This document shows, piece by piece, positions 51,179 through 59,098 of a stretch of 64,000 nucleotides of DNA. Both the position numbers and the translations under genes were made by a program. The stretch is from NCBI RefSeq assembly GCF_001612615.1, contig NZ_BDAU01000020.1, positions 49,736-113,735 of the forward strand, in the 5' to 3' direction. The notes under the pieces were generated by a model. It saw only the letters and a program-made list of their open reading frames with translations. It was not told the DNA's origin and made no database searches. The stretch is from Nocardia amikacinitolerans NBRC 108937. GTDB lineage: Bacteria > Actinomycetota > Actinomycetes > Mycobacteriales > Mycobacteriaceae. How positions within the stretch are numbered: position 1 is the stretch's first letter; each line of letters starts with the position of its first letter.

Positions 51179-52647
51179 TCCTGCGGCCTCGATTCCGAGC
51201 GGCGCAGCAGCTCGGTCGGTGCGTCCGCGATCGGCGCCGGGTCCTTCTTGCGCGCGGGCGCCGGTGCGCGGGCCGCGTCGGAGACCTTGATCAGCAGCGC
51301 GAGCAACGCGTAGTTGGCCAAGAGCGAGGAACCGCCGTACGACATGAACGGTGTGGTCAGACCGGTCAGCGGGATCAGCTTGGTGACGCCGCCGACCACG
51401 ACGAACAGCTGGACGGCGATGGTGAACGAGAGCCCGGCCGCCAGCAGCTTGCCGAAGCTGTCGCGCACGGCGAGGGCGGTGCGCAGGCCGCGCATCACGA
51501 AGACGAGGAACAGGATCAGCACCGCGGTGAGCCCGATCAGGCCGAGCTCCTCACCGATGGTGGTGACGATGAAGTCGGTGTTGGCGAACGGCACCTGGTT
51601 CGGCCGTCCGCTGCCGAGCCCGGTGCCCGCGAGGCCGCCGGTGGCCAGGCCGAACAGCGACTGCGAGATCTGGTACCCGGTGTTGTGGTAATCCGCGAAC
51701 GGGTCGAGCCAGGTGTTGGTGCGCACCCGCACGTGGCTGAACGCCTGGTAGGCGAAGACGAACCCGATGACGAGCAGGCTGCCGCCGATGATCAGCCAGC
51801 CGACCCGCTCGGTCGCGATGTAGAGCATCACAAGCACCGTGCTGAAGATCAGCAGCGAGGTGCCGAGGTCCTTCTCGAAGACGAGCACCGCGATGCACAC
51901 CACCCAGACCACCAGGATCGGGCCGAGGTCGCGGGCGCGCGGGAACTCCATGCCGAGCATGTGCCGTCCGGCGGTGGTGAACAGGTCGCGCTTGGCGACG
52001 AGCACCGAGGCGAAGAAGATGATCAGCAGGATCTTGGCAAACTCGCCGGGCTGCACGCTGAATCCGGGCAGCCTGATCCAGATCTTGGAGCCGTTGGTCT
52101 CCGAGTACGCACTGGGCAGCAGGGCGGGAATCATCAGCGCGACCAGCCCGACCAGGCCGAGCGTGTAGCTGTAGCGGGCCAGCGTGCGGTAGTCGCGCAG
52201 CACGATCAGCAGCGTGACGAAGACGACCATGCCGAGCGCGGTCCACAGGATCTGCTGGTTGGCGTCGGGGGAGGGGATCGGGTCGGAATTGAATTCCGCG
52301 TTCTGCGCCGCGCCGAGATCGAGGCGGTGGATGAGCACCAGGCCAAGACCGTTGAGCAGCGCGACGATCGGCAGCAGCAGCGGGTCGGCGAACGGCGCGA
52401 ACCGGCGCACGGCCAGGTGCGCGATGCCGAACAGGGCGAGGAAAGCGAGGCCGTACTTGGCGATGTCCCAGGTGACCGACTGTTCCTGGCTGGCCTCGAC
52501 GAGGAAGAGCGAGACGGTCGTGATCAGCGCGGCGAACCCGAGCAGAAGCAGTTCGGCGTTGCGTCTGGTGGACGGAGGCGGTGCTGGAGCGAACCCGCCC
52601 GGGGGACTCGGGAAGGCCCCCGCGGACGGTGGTGCCGGTACGGACAT
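51175..52647 (-). CDS. rodA: FtsW/RodA/SpoVE-family peptidoglycan glycosyltransferase
   Basis: 490-residue SEDS protein with about 12 membrane helices. Recognisable: IHRLDLGAAQ, FSVQPGEFAKILLIIFF with catalytic-region residues, FEKDLGTSLLIFSTVLVMLYI and GLTTPFMSYGGSSLLANY. Polymerises glycan strands with the class B PBP encoded next. The C-terminal tail is Pro/Lys rich. Placement in the pknAB operon suggests phospho-control. Confidence 0.96.
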   Translation of the reverse strand: MSVPAPPSAGAFPSPPGGFAPAPPPSTRRNAELLLLGFAALITTVSLFLVEASQEQSVTWDIAKYGLAFLALFGIAHLAVRRFAPFADPLLLPIVALLNGLGLVLIHRLDLGAAQNAEFNSDPIPSPDANQQILWTALGMVVFVTLLIVLRDYRTLARYSYTLGLVGLVALMIPALLPSAYSETNGSKIWIRLPGFSVQPGEFAKILLIIFFASVLVAKRDLFTTAGRHMLGMEFPRARDLGPILVVWVVCIAVLVFEKDLGTSLLIFSTVLVMLYIATERVGWLIIGGSLLVIGFVFAYQAFSHVRVRTNTWLDPFADYHNTGYQISQSLFGLATGGLAGTGLGSGRPNQVPFANTDFIVTTIGEELGLIGLTAVLILFLVFVMRGLRTALAVRDSFGKLLAAGLSFTIAVQLFVVVGGVTKLIPLTGLTTPFMSYGGSSLLANYALLALLIKVSDAARAPAPARKKDPAPIADAPTELLRRSESRPQE

Positions 52648-54149
52648 CAGTCCGTCACCCGGCAGTTCTCCCCCGAGATCTGGGGGTTCGGCGCCGGGGT
52701 CGTCGTCGGCGCCTGCTCCACCTTCGTGGGTGTCGCCGCGTCGGTGCCCCCGGTGTCACCCGGGTCGGTGGTCGGTGCGGGGTTCGGCGTAGGGGCCGGC
52801 GCGACCGGACCCGGCGCGGGCTCGCCGGGCGGCACGACACCGGGCTGCGGCACGCCGGGCTGCGGCGGCTGGGTGGTTTCCCGCGCCGGACACGGCGGCA
52901 ACAGCTCCTGCTGGGCGAGCAGCCGCATCTGCTCCTCGGCCTTGCCGAGGGAACCGGGCGGCAGGCCCGCGTTGACCTTGTCGCGACCGGTCTGCTCGAG
53001 ATCGCTGACCCGCAGCTGGCGGCAGCCGGACGGCAGATCCGATCCGGACTTGACGATGGTCAGGTCGCCACCACGGTCGACGCAGCCGACCGTGTCCACG
53101 TCGTGGATCGAATACCCGAGCACCGAACCGGGCAGCCCGCGCATGATCACGACCTGGCCGTTGTCCGCGCCCACGTAGTAGTTGTTGCGGATCATCTTGT
53201 AGCCGACCAGCAGACCGACGGCGACGGCGACCACCAAGGCGACCGCGAGCATGATCCAGCGCAGCCGATGCGACTTGCTCGGCGGCGGCGGTTCCGGCGC
53301 GGCGGCCCGGCGCGGCGGTGCGGCGCGCGGCGGACGCATGGCCGCGGCGCGACCAGCGGCGGTGTTCGGCGGCGGGGTGTCCTCGTCCTGACCGGAGGCG
53401 GCGCCCGCGACGATCGGGTGGCTCTGGCCGTAGTCCAGATCGATGACGTCGGCCACCACCACGGTCACGTTGTCGGGACCGCCGCTGCGCAACGCGAGTT
53501 CGATGAGTCGGTCGGCGCACTCGTCGGTGCTGCCCTCGCGCATGGTGTTGGCGATGGTCTCGTCGCTCACCACGTCCGAGAGACCGTCCGAGCACAGCAG
53601 GTAGCGATCGCCCGCGCGGGCCTCGCGCATGATCAGCGTCGGCTCGATCTCGTTGCCGGTGAGGGCGCGCATGATCAGCGAACGTTGCGGGTGGGTGTGC
53701 GCCTGCTCGGGCGTGATCCGGCCCTCGTCGACCAGCGACTGGACGAACGTGTCGTCGCGGGTGATCTGCGCAAGCTCGCCGCCGCGCAACAGGTAGGCGC
53801 GCGAATCGCCGATGTGCACGAGCCCGAGTTTCTTGCCCGCGAACAGGATCGCGGTGAGCGTGGTGCCCATGCCGTCGAGCTCGGGCTCCTCCTCGACCTG
53901 ATCGGCGATGGCGGCGTTGCCCGCCCGCGTCGCCGCGTCGAGCTTGCCGAGCAGATCGTCGCCGGGCTCGTCGTCGTCGAGATGCGCCAGCGCGGCGATC
54001 ATCAACTGCGACGCGACCTCACCCGCCGCGTGTCCGCCCATGCCGTCGGCCAGTGCGAGCAGGCGGGCACCCGCGTAGACGGAATCTTCGTTGTTGCCTC
54101 GGACCAGACCGCGGTCGCTGCGCGCTGCGTAGCGGAGAACGAGTGTCAC
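52647..54149 (-). CDS. pstP: PP2C-family Ser/Thr phosphatase PstP
   Basis: 500 residues from a GTG at 54149. The PP2C domain (about 1-240) has RGNNEDSVYAGARLLALADGMG-type metal-binding aspartates, VHIGDSRAYLLRGG, and GGPDNVTVVVADV. A transmembrane helix (about 295-315) and an extracellular domain of about 180 residues with a Pro-rich end. Dephosphorylates PknA/PknB and their substrates. Its stop and start overlap neighbours, so the operon is tightly coupled. Confidence 0.97.
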   Translation of the reverse strand: MTLVLRYAARSDRGLVRGNNEDSVYAGARLLALADGMGGHAAGEVASQLMIAALAHLDDDEPGDDLLGKLDAATRAGNAAIADQVEEEPELDGMGTTLTAILFAGKKLGLVHIGDSRAYLLRGGELAQITRDDTFVQSLVDEGRITPEQAHTHPQRSLIMRALTGNEIEPTLIMREARAGDRYLLCSDGLSDVVSDETIANTMREGSTDECADRLIELALRSGGPDNVTVVVADVIDLDYGQSHPIVAGAASGQDEDTPPPNTAAGRAAAMRPPRAAPPRRAAAPEPPPPSKSHRLRWIMLAVALVVAVAVGLLVGYKMIRNNYYVGADNGQVVIMRGLPGSVLGYSIHDVDTVGCVDRGGDLTIVKSGSDLPSGCRQLRVSDLEQTGRDKVNAGLPPGSLGKAEEQMRLLAQQELLPPCPARETTQPPQPGVPQPGVVPPGEPAPGPVAPAPTPNPAPTTDPGDTGGTDAATPTKVEQAPTTTPAPNPQISGENCRVTD

Positions 54150-54613
54150 GATCGGAGCTCGATCACTGTTTTGCCGACACGGACGGGAGTGCCGAGCGGA
54201 ACCCGCACGGCGGTGGTGACTTTCGCACGGTCCAGGTAGGTGCCGTTGGTCGAGCCGAGGTCTTCGACGTACCAGTCGTCACCGCGCGGGGACAGTCGCG
54301 CGTGTCGGGTGGAGGCGTAATCATCGGTGAGCACCAGCGTCGAATCGTCCGCACGCCCGATCAGCACCGGTTGGGTGCCGAGTGAGATGCGAGTGCCGGC
54401 GAGTGAACCTTGAGTCACCACAAGATATTTGGCGCCCTTCTGGCCTCGGCTGAAGGAAGGCAGCACCGCGGAACCGCGTGCGGCCCTGGGCTGGATCCGT
54501 ATGCCGGATGCCGCGTAGATGTCGCTGCGCAAGGTCCGCAGGACCGCCCACACGAACAGCCACAACAGCAGCAGGAACCCCGCACGGGTCAATTGCAGGA
54601 TCAGTCCCTGCAC
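54146..54613 (-). CDS. fhaB: FHA-domain protein FhaB (FipA)
   Basis: 155 residues from a GTG at 54613 with AGGAGGTGG upstream, the same length as Rv0019c. N-terminal membrane helix (about 8-27) and C-terminal FHA domain (about 75-150) with VLIGRADDSTLVL, DDYASTRHARLSP and LGSTNGTYLD. Binds phosphothreonine peptides at the division site. The juxtamembrane Thr of the mycobacterial protein (SDIYAPTG) appears replaced (SDIYAASG). Confidence 0.95.
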   Translation of the reverse strand: MQGLILQLTRAGFLLLLWLFVWAVLRTLRSDIYAASGIRIQPRAARGSAVLPSFSRGQKGAKYLVVTQGSLAGTRISLGTQPVLIGRADDSTLVLTDDYASTRHARLSPRGDDWYVEDLGSTNGTYLDRAKVTTAVRVPLGTPVRVGKTVIELRS

Positions 54614-54817
54614 GGCGTTCCACCTCCTGTTCGACCGTAGGTATGTCGGTGCCGTAGGTGCGGTTCGACCCACCCCCACGGCCTGCCGGGCTTGCCGGCC
54701 CCGGTTTCGGGGCCGCGCGCGTTGGCAGCATCATAGGGCTGTCAGTCGATTCCGATCACGATACGACCGACCAAACCGTGAGAGCCATGTCGTGACCTGC
54801 ACCGCGAGCTTACGGGA

Positions 54818-56233
54818 TCAGACGATACGGATGAGGATCTCGGAATGCCCGGCGCGGATCACATCACCGTCCGCGAGCTGCCAATCCTGGACCGGGGAGC
54901 CGTTGACCAGCGTGCCGTTCGTCGAACCGAGGTCGGACAGCATAGCGGTCTGGCCGTCCCAGCGGACCTCGATGTGGCGGCGCGAGACACCGGTGTCCGG
55001 CAGCCGGAAGTGCGCGTCCTGACCTCGGCCGATGATGTTGCTGCCCTCGCGAAGCTGGTAGGTGCGGCCGCTGCCGTCGTCCAGCTGGAGGGTGGCCGAG
55101 TAGCCGGAGCCCGCGGCGGCGGCGCCACCGCTGTACGACGGCGCGGCGTAACCCGCCTGCTGGCCGCCGTAGCCGGACTGTTGCGAGTAGGCCTGGCCGT
55201 AGCCCGCCTGCTCCTCGGAACCGTAGCTCGGGTCGGCGTAACCCGGCTCGCCGTAACCGGGCTCCGCGTAGCCCTGCTGGCCGTAGCCCTGCTGGCCCGC
55301 GTAGCCCTGCTGGCCGTAGTTCTGGTCGGCGTAGCCCTGGTCACCGTAGCCCTGCTGCTGGCCGTAGCCCTGCTGACCGTAACCCGGTTCGCCGTAGCCG
55401 CCGCCCTGCTGGCCGTAGCCGGGCTCCTGGTAGCCCTGCGCGCCGTAGCCCTGGTCGCCGAAACCTTGCTGGCCGTAGCCGCCGCGCTCGCCGTAGCCCT
55501 GCTGGCCGTACCCCTGATCGGCGTACCCGCCCTGCTGGCCGTAACCCTGGCCGCCCTGCTGGTAGTCGTAGCCGTTCTGGTAATCGCCGTATGCCTGCTG
55601 CGAATCCGGCGCCTGGTATTCCGAGGCGCCATAAGGCGCGGCGCCACGCCCGTACTCGTCGCGGTACGCACCGTTCTGGGGACCACCGGCCCGCCCGCTT
55701 GGCGGAGGTGCGTACCCGCGATTGCGTGGATCGGACTCCGCGGGCTCACGGCTCGGGTCGTAGCCAGAGTTCTGCGTCATGGGGCCAGCTCCTGGTTGCG
55801 GGTTTGCAGGTCGTTGTGGCGTGGGTTCCGGGCTTCGAGCGGGTGCAGCTCGACGGCCGACGTCCGGATCGACGCGGCCGCTCGCCCTGAACTGTCCGGT
55901 GTGCAGCGTAGGTGATGCCTCGAACGCTACGTGTACTTCGCCATAGGTCTGCCACCCTTGATCGCGGATGTAGTCCTGGAGGTGCTTGGCGAACGCGCGG
56001 GTCGTGAGGTCGTGATCGGCGTCCAGTTGCTGGTGGTCGGAAGAGTTGATGGTGATCACATAGCTGTTCGGAGCCAGCAGGTGACCACCGCCCACGTCCT
56101 GGACGTGATCGGCGGCCTCTTGCTGCAGCGCCGCCTCCACCTCCTGGGGCACGACGCTGCCCCCGAAGACCCGGGCGAACACATCACCGACGGCGCCCTG
56201 CAGGCGACGCTCGAACCGCGAAACGATGCCCAT
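54818..56233 (-). CDS. fhaA: FhaA: DUF3662 and FHA-domain adaptor with tyrosine-rich repeat linker
   Basis: 471 residues. The N-terminal DUF3662 domain (about 1-125) starts GIVSRFERRLQGAVGDVFARVF. The C-terminal FHA domain (about 385-471) has IIGRGQDAHFRL, GVSRRHIEVRW and LGSTNGTLVNG, the phosphothreonine-binding loops. Between them, about 210-360, lies a tract of GYGQQGYG-like repeats, rich in Gly, Tyr and Gln and prion-like. In mycobacteria FhaA binds phosphorylated MurJ and CwlM and restrains cell-wall synthesis. First gene of the kinase operon; ribosome site AAGGGAGG is six bases before the ATG. Confidence 0.96.
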   Translation of the reverse strand: MGIVSRFERRLQGAVGDVFARVFGGSVVPQEVEAALQQEAADHVQDVGGGHLLAPNSYVITINSSDHQQLDADHDLTTRAFAKHLQDYIRDQGWQTYGEVHVAFEASPTLHTGQFRASGRVDPDVGRRAAPARSPEPTPQRPANPQPGAGPMTQNSGYDPSREPAESDPRNRGYAPPPSGRAGGPQNGAYRDEYGRGAAPYGASEYQAPDSQQAYGDYQNGYDYQQGGQGYGQQGGYADQGYGQQGYGERGGYGQQGFGDQGYGAQGYQEPGYGQQGGGYGEPGYGQQGYGQQQGYGDQGYADQNYGQQGYAGQQGYGQQGYAEPGYGEPGYADPSYGSEEQAGYGQAYSQQSGYGGQQAGYAAPSYSGGAAAAGSGYSATLQLDDGSGRTYQLREGSNIIGRGQDAHFRLPDTGVSRRHIEVRWDGQTAMLSDLGSTNGTLVNGSPVQDWQLADGDVIRAGHSEILIRIV

Positions 56234-56469
56234 CTCGGCCTCCCTTCGGTGAGCGTCTTCCTATGTCATTCCCAGCTTCATAACAACGACACACGCGCAT
56301 GGCGTGTCGTCCGACGAACACGTTCATTGCATGATATCCACGATCCTCCACACCTGTAACTCTTGGAAATCCCAGGAGGTTCCCCTGATGCCCATTAGGC
56401 ATCACAAGCCCCACTGAGCAGCCGATTTCGTTTCTCGACCGGCCGCGTGATAGTGTTCCGGAGTCGCTC

Positions 56470-56552
56470 GGGCGAGTGGCGGAATGGCAGACGCGCTGGC
56501 TTCAGGTGCCAGTGTCCTTCGGGACGTGGGGGTTCAAGTCCCCCTTCGCCCA
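56470..56552 (+). tRNA. tRNA-Leu (CAG)
   Basis: 83-base type II tRNA. Acceptor GGGCGAG pairs with TTCGCCC, the anticodon loop has CAG between CTGGC and GCCAG, and the long variable arm is TGTCCTTCGGGACG. CCA not encoded. Same place as leuT near fhaA in M. tuberculosis. Confidence 0.97.
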
Positions 56553-56564
56553 CGTCAACTCGAT

Positions 56565-56599
56565 AAGAGGCTCATGCTCACTGAGAGCATGAGCCTCTT
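56565..56599 (+). terminator. Terminator after tRNA-Leu
   Basis: Perfect 15-base arms (56565-56579 and 56585-56599) with a 5-base loop, then a T-rich stretch. Confidence 0.93.
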
Positions 56600-57026
56600 C
56601 TCGTTTCTGTGTGTTTTGTGGGGGTGCGACCCCCACACCCCGCCTGGGGGCTCTGCCCCCTAGCCCCCCGTTTGGTAGGTGCCGAGTGGGCGCTATTTGG
56701 TAGGTGCCGAATGGGGCTTTGGTGGCGGAGCGGATCGACTCGATGGGTGCCGAGTAGTAGGGCTCTGGATCTGGTGGCCGCCCCGTGGGGCTTCGGCCGT
56801 TGGTCACTGTTCCCGCAGGATTGGCGCGGCGAGTCCTCGGCGCTGAACGAGTGCGTTGCTTCGTGGTGCCCGCGGGTGGGGTCGAGGTGGATGGCCTTAT
56901 CTATATGTGTGCGTCGCGGGCGTGCGTGGGGCTCGTGTGGTTTGGGAACCGGTTGCAGGGGGTTCGACCGGAAATATGGTGGTGGGATGGGTTGATTCCT
57001 TGTAGGAACCTGTTCTAATTTTGGGC
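56600..57026. other. Intergenic repeats between tRNA-Leu and the SDR gene
   Basis: About 430 bases without a gene. Two GC hairpins (56617-56637 and 56646-56660). A 20-base direct repeat, TTTGGTAGGTGCCGARTGGG, at 56671 and 56696 (19 of 20 identical, 25-base period), and a partial third copy near 56743. No ribosome-like site is strong before the SDR start. Confidence 0.65.
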
Positions 57027-57794
57027 ATGCGTAGATACGAGGGTCGTCGGGTTGTCGTCACCGGAGCTGGGTCGGGGATCGGGCAGGGGATCGCCCTGCG
57101 GCTGCTCGACGAGGGGGCGCAGTTGGTGGGGGTGGACATCGATCGGGCGGGGTTGGATGTCACCGCTGAGAAGGCGGGGGAGGCGGGGGAGCGGTTTCGG
57201 GCCGTCGAGGTGAACATCGCCGATGTGGAGTCGGTGCGGGCGGGGACGGCGGCGGCGCTCGAGTTTCTCGGCGGGCTGGACGTGCTGGTGAACGCGGCGG
57301 GGATTCTGCGGCCCGCGCGGACGCACGAGATGCCGTTGGACGCGTGGAATCAGGTCATCACGGTCAACCTGACCGGGACCTTCCTGATGACGCAGGCCGC
57401 ACTGCCCGCGCTGGTGGAGTCGGGGCACGGGGTGGTGGTCAATCTGTCGTCGACCGCGGCCTACAGCGCGGCTCCCTATCTCGCGGCGTACGCCGCGTCG
57501 AAGGGCGGGGTCAGCGCGTTCACGCATTCGATCGCGCTCGAGTACGCCAAGCAGGGGTTGCGCGCGGTGAACATCGTGCCCGCGGGCATCACGAGCGGCA
57601 TCACCACCAAGTCGATCCTGGACCAGCCGGAAGGTGTGGACTACAGCCTGTTCGCACGGCTGACCGGGTGGCTCAACGGCGGCGCGCTCGGCACGCCGGA
57701 GGACATCGCGGGCGTTGTCGCGATGGTCGCCTCCGACGACGGTCGCTACATGACCGGCACCGAGATCCGCATCGACGGCGGCGCGCTGATGTGA
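57027..57794 (+). CDS. Short-chain dehydrogenase/reductase
   Basis: 255 residues from the ATG at 57027; a TTG two codons upstream is also possible. Classical SDR: TGAGSGIGQGIA near 10-21, NAAG near 87, catalytic Ser in NLSSTAAYS, and YAASK (Tyr-x-x-x-Lys) near 155. C-terminal YMTGTEIRIDGG is typical. Oxidises or reduces an alcohol/ketone with NAD(P); substrate unknown. In many actinobacteria, such genes near this tRNA are annotated as 2,3-dihydro-2,3-dihydroxybenzoate-type dehydrogenases, but that is not proven here. Confidence 0.93.
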   Translation: MRRYEGRRVVVTGAGSGIGQGIALRLLDEGAQLVGVDIDRAGLDVTAEKAGEAGERFRAVEVNIADVESVRAGTAAALEFLGGLDVLVNAAGILRPARTHEMPLDAWNQVITVNLTGTFLMTQAALPALVESGHGVVVNLSSTAAYSAAPYLAAYAASKGGVSAFTHSIALEYAKQGLRAVNIVPAGITSGITTKSILDQPEGVDYSLFARLTGWLNGGALGTPEDIAGVVAMVASDDGRYMTGTEIRIDGGALM

Positions 57795-58341
57795 GCGAGT
57801 TCGCGGGGGCGCGCACTCCAATTTCGTAAGTCCTACGGGCAGCATCGCTCGCGTGCGCCGACAGACTGGTCCGTCGGCCTGGCATCGTCGACCGGCTCCC
57901 CCTGGTGGTCGCGGCGGCGGCGCGCTTCGCCGCTTCGAGTTCTTTGCGCTCGGCGGCAAGCGGGCGCGGCAGCATCGCAGGCTGTGGCTGGTGAGCTGGT
58001 GGTCAACAGCATCTCGGCGGCCCGAGCGGAAGGACGGTTGCCGGTGTTTGTGGGTCGGCTGACAACCTGTGGATATCCCCGGCCTTCCTGTGGAAAACGT
58101 GTGCGGCGCAGGCGATGTGGGCGAGCTGGGGACAACTCGAACCGTCGCCTGTGAAAGTCCTTGCGCGCCAGCGTGAGTGCGTTGTCCACACCGGCGGTAC
58201 GCCACATTCTGCTGGTAGATCGAATATTCTCGAAGCGCCGACCGCAGGCGCGGCCTGTGGATATCCGGGTGGGAACACGGAACCGCGCCCGCTCACAATG
58301 ACCTACGTGCGTTTATCCACAGGTTGTGTGCGGCGCGGTGC
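57795..58341. other. Intergenic region with a DnaA-box cluster
   Basis: 547 bases between the convergent SDR and TetR genes, without a credible ORF. It contains five near-canonical DnaA boxes from 58068 to 58321, listed separately. No terminator is obvious, so its size and the boxes are unexplained. Confidence 0.7.
58068..58321. promoter_or_regulatory. DnaA-box cluster 40 kb from oriC
   Basis: Five boxes in 254 bases: TGTGGATAT (58068), TGTGGAAAA (58089), TTGTCCACA (58182, perfect), TGTGGATAT (58256) and TTATCCACA (58313, perfect). They are closer to consensus than those in the dnaA-dnaN region. Possible DnaA titration or regulatory site, in a non-promoter position between convergent genes. 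Confidence 0.8.
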
Positions 58342-59010
58342 TCAGCCCGCCGCTTCCGGCATCGCCGTGTGCCGTGTACCGCCGCGGATCTCAGCGGCCT
58401 TCGGGCCGGTCGCGAGTCCGCGCTCGACGACCGCCAGGGCACGCGCGATCGCCAGATCCCGCACCTCGGGATCCTGCTCGGGCAGGGCCCGCTCGATGAG
58501 CAGCGACGCGATGCCGTGCACCGCCGACCATGCCGCGAATTCGGCGTCCGGCCGGTGCTCGGGATCGGTGAAGCCGATCTCGACGAGTTCGTCGAGCAGC
58601 TTCGAGAGCAGGTCGAAGGCGGGGGAGTTCCAGTTCTCCGAGCTCTCTTGCTCGCTGTTGCAGAACGCCGTGCGGAACAGGCCGGGTTCGCGCAGCGCGA
58701 AGACGATATAGCCGCGCCCGACCGCGAACAGGCGGGTCACCGCGTCGGCGTCGGGCGGGAATGTCTTGATGGTCTCGGCCATCGCGTCGAACAGGCTCTG
58801 CTGCGCCTGCTCCTGCGCGGCGCCGAGCAACTGCTCGTGATTGGTGAAGTGCCGATAGGCGGCGGTGGGCGTGACGCCGACCCGGCGCGCGGCGGCCCGC
58901 ACGGTGACCGCCTCTGGTCCGCCGGTCTCGGCGAGTTCGGCGGCCGCGCGCACCAGGGCATTGCGCAGGTCACCGTGGTGATAGGGCCCTTCTCGCTCGG
59001 ATCTCGTCAT
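58342..59010 (-). CDS. TetR-family transcriptional regulator
   Basis: 222 residues from the ATG at 59010. The DNA-binding domain (about 8-60) has YHHGDLRNALVRAAAELAE and VRAAARRVGVTPTAAYRHF. The C-terminal domain resembles TetR_C_13/WHG-type. GAGGAG abuts the ATG, so an upstream ATG at 59037 is possible. Divergent from the MMPL exporter, which it probably represses through sites in the 88-base gap. Confidence 0.93.
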   Translation of the reverse strand: MTRSEREGPYHHGDLRNALVRAAAELAETGGPEAVTVRAAARRVGVTPTAAYRHFTNHEQLLGAAQEQAQQSLFDAMAETIKTFPPDADAVTRLFAVGRGYIVFALREPGLFRTAFCNSEQESSENWNSPAFDLLSKLLDELVEIGFTDPEHRPDAEFAAWSAVHGIASLLIERALPEQDPEVRDLAIARALAVVERGLATGPKAAEIRGGTRHTAMPEAAG

Positions 59011-59098
59011 CTCCTCGATGTTGACACTCGCACACATCGATGGCAAGTTAACGCCCATAAAGTTTACGTATGCCAACATGCTCGCCTGGAGGCTCGAC

